Source of the DNA: an uncultured Oscillibacter sp.
GTDB lineage: Bacteria > Bacillota > Clostridia > Oscillospirales > Oscillospiraceae
Assembly (NCBI GenBank): GCA_910585165.1
Contig: CAJUBX010000033.1
Coordinates: forward strand, 1 to 21,990
Direction of reading: 5' to 3'
Length of the DNA: 21,990 nucleotides
The translations under genes and the position numbers were made by a program. This document shows positions 21,270 through 21,990 of this stretch, in pieces. The notes below the pieces were generated by a model that worked only from the letters and a program-made list of their open reading frames with translations, was not told the DNA's origin and searched no databases. Numbering within the stretch: the stretch's first letter is position 1; every line of letters starts with the position of its first letter.

Positions 21270-21990
21270 TTGTTGACAACCTCCTTCTTCGCCTCATCGG
21301 CGGCTTTTTTGGCCTCGGCGGCGGCTTTGGCCTTGGCCGCAGCGTCCTTGACCAGCTGCTTGCCGGTTTTGAACATATGGGTCAGGTGGAGCCGGGCGGG
21401 GCAGGTGTAGGCGCAGGCGCCGCACTCCATGCAGTCCATGATGTGGGCGTCGTTCAGCTCGTCCACCAGGCCCTTGGAGGCATACTGGTACAGGAACAGG
21501 GGCTCCAGGTGCATGGGGCACACGCCCACGCACTTGCCGCAGCGGATGCACTGGGGATGCTCGACGGTCTGCTCCTCCTTCTCGCAGAAGGCCAGCATGC
21601 AGCCCGTGCCCTTGGCCACGGGGATGTCGGCGGTGTACTGGGCCATGCCCATCATGGGGCCGCCGGCGATGAGCTTATAGGTGCCGTCCTTCAGCCCGCC
21701 GCAGAAGTCGAACAGAAGGGACACGGGGGTGCCGATGGGGCATTCCACGTTCTTGGGCTCCACCACGCCGGAGCCGGAGACGGTCACCACCTTTTTCACC
21801 ACGGGCATGCCCGTGGTAATGGCCTTGTAGATGGCGCAGGTGGTGTTGATGTTGAAGACCGCGCAGCCGATGTTGCTGGGCAGGCCCCCCGGGGGCACCT
21901 GCTTGCCGGTAATGGCCTGGCAGAGCTGCTTTTCGCCGCCCTGGGGGTAGCGGCAGCGAAGGCCCTCCACCACCACGGGGGCGTGCTTTT
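21266..21990 (-). CDS. rnfC: Rnf complex subunit RnfC, 5' end outside the window
   Basis: C-terminal 240 residues; the frame stays open to the window edge, so the flavin- and NADH-binding N-terminal part is missing. The visible start KHAPVVVEGLRCRYPQGGEKQL, GGPMMGMAQ and the two Fe4S4 motifs CIRCGKCVGVCP and CMECGACAYTCP identify RnfC, the NAD+-reducing subunit. After the second cluster the protein ends in about 35 residues rich in Lys and Ala (AAAKAKAAAEAKKAADEAKK). It is the first gene of the operon in this gene order; the promoter lies to the right of the window. Confidence 0.96.
   Translation of the reverse strand, partial: KHAPVVVEGLRCRYPQGGEKQLCQAITGKQVPPGGLPSNIGCAVFNINTTCAIYKAITTGMPVVKKVVTVSGSGVVEPKNVECPIGTPVSLLFDFCGGLKDGTYKLIAGGPMMGMAQYTADIPVAKGTGCMLAFCEKEEQTVEHPQCIRCGKCVGVCPMHLEPLFLYQYASKGLVDELNDAHIMDCMECGACAYTCPARLHLTHMFKTGKQLVKDAAAKAKAAAEAKKAADEAKKEVVNK

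Noticed and set aside
1..21990. CRISPR arrays, tRNA or rRNA genes, insertion sequences, prophage genes
   Set aside because: I looked for regular spaced repeats, cloverleaf-like genes, transposase or integrase motifs and found none.

Overview
The window looks like a chromosomal segment of a GC-rich, spore-forming, anaerobic Firmicute of the Oscillospiraceae type (relatives of Flavonifractor, Intestinimonas or Lawsonibacter; genus is inference). Reasons: a gpr germination protease (endospore former), a complete-looking Rnf complex in the clostridial order C-D-G-E-A-B, AGGAGG-type ribosome binding sites on nearly every gene, sigma-A promoters with 17-18 nt spacers, a THF riboswitch, and the Bacillus/Clostridia gene neighbourhoods dprA-topA-trmFO and plsX-acpP-rnc. 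There are 23 coding genes and no tRNA, rRNA, CRISPR array, transposase or prophage gene.

Left part (1-6340), mostly single-gene units: a DUF2156-GNAT fusion protein (-), a sodium-dependent NSS-family transporter (+) with its own promoter and terminator, a hexapeptide sugar O-acetyltransferase (+), a MutT/MutX-type Nudix hydrolase (-), a YpsA/DUF1273-like SLOG protein (+) whose promoter contains a LexA-like box, and gpr (+). Convergent gpr and rnc meet at a 15-bp terminator hairpin.

Middle part (6345-15214), almost all minus strand. In transcription order: a SpoU-type rRNA 2'-O-methyltransferase, dprA, topA, then trmFO, plsX, acpP and rnc. This is housekeeping for DNA uptake, topology, RNA modification, phospholipid synthesis and RNA processing. 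The usual topA-trmFO adjacency is interrupted at 9827-10567 by a divergent pair (a 69-aa XRE regulator and an 82-aa helical protein) with two matched operators in the shared promoter, plus a 34-bp perfect palindrome and a string of hairpins. This is the least explained part of the window.

Right part (15215-21990), all minus strand: rnfC (cut by the window edge)-D-G-E-A-B, a membrane complex coupling ferredoxin:NAD+ electron transfer to ion pumping, closed by a terminator; then a promoter, a THF riboswitch, folT (ECF folate-uptake subunit) and folC (folylpolyglutamate synthase), a folate uptake and retention unit. The riboswitch leader can be read as a full transcription switch, with a duplicated GCCGCA hexamer that lets one UGCGGC segment choose between antiterminator and terminator.

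I did not find a clearly novel multi-gene system. The best candidates for new biology are the XRE/small-protein module with its palindrome cluster, the LexA-like control of the YpsA-like gene, and the compact riboswitch platform in which the terminator contains the Shine-Dalgarno sequence.
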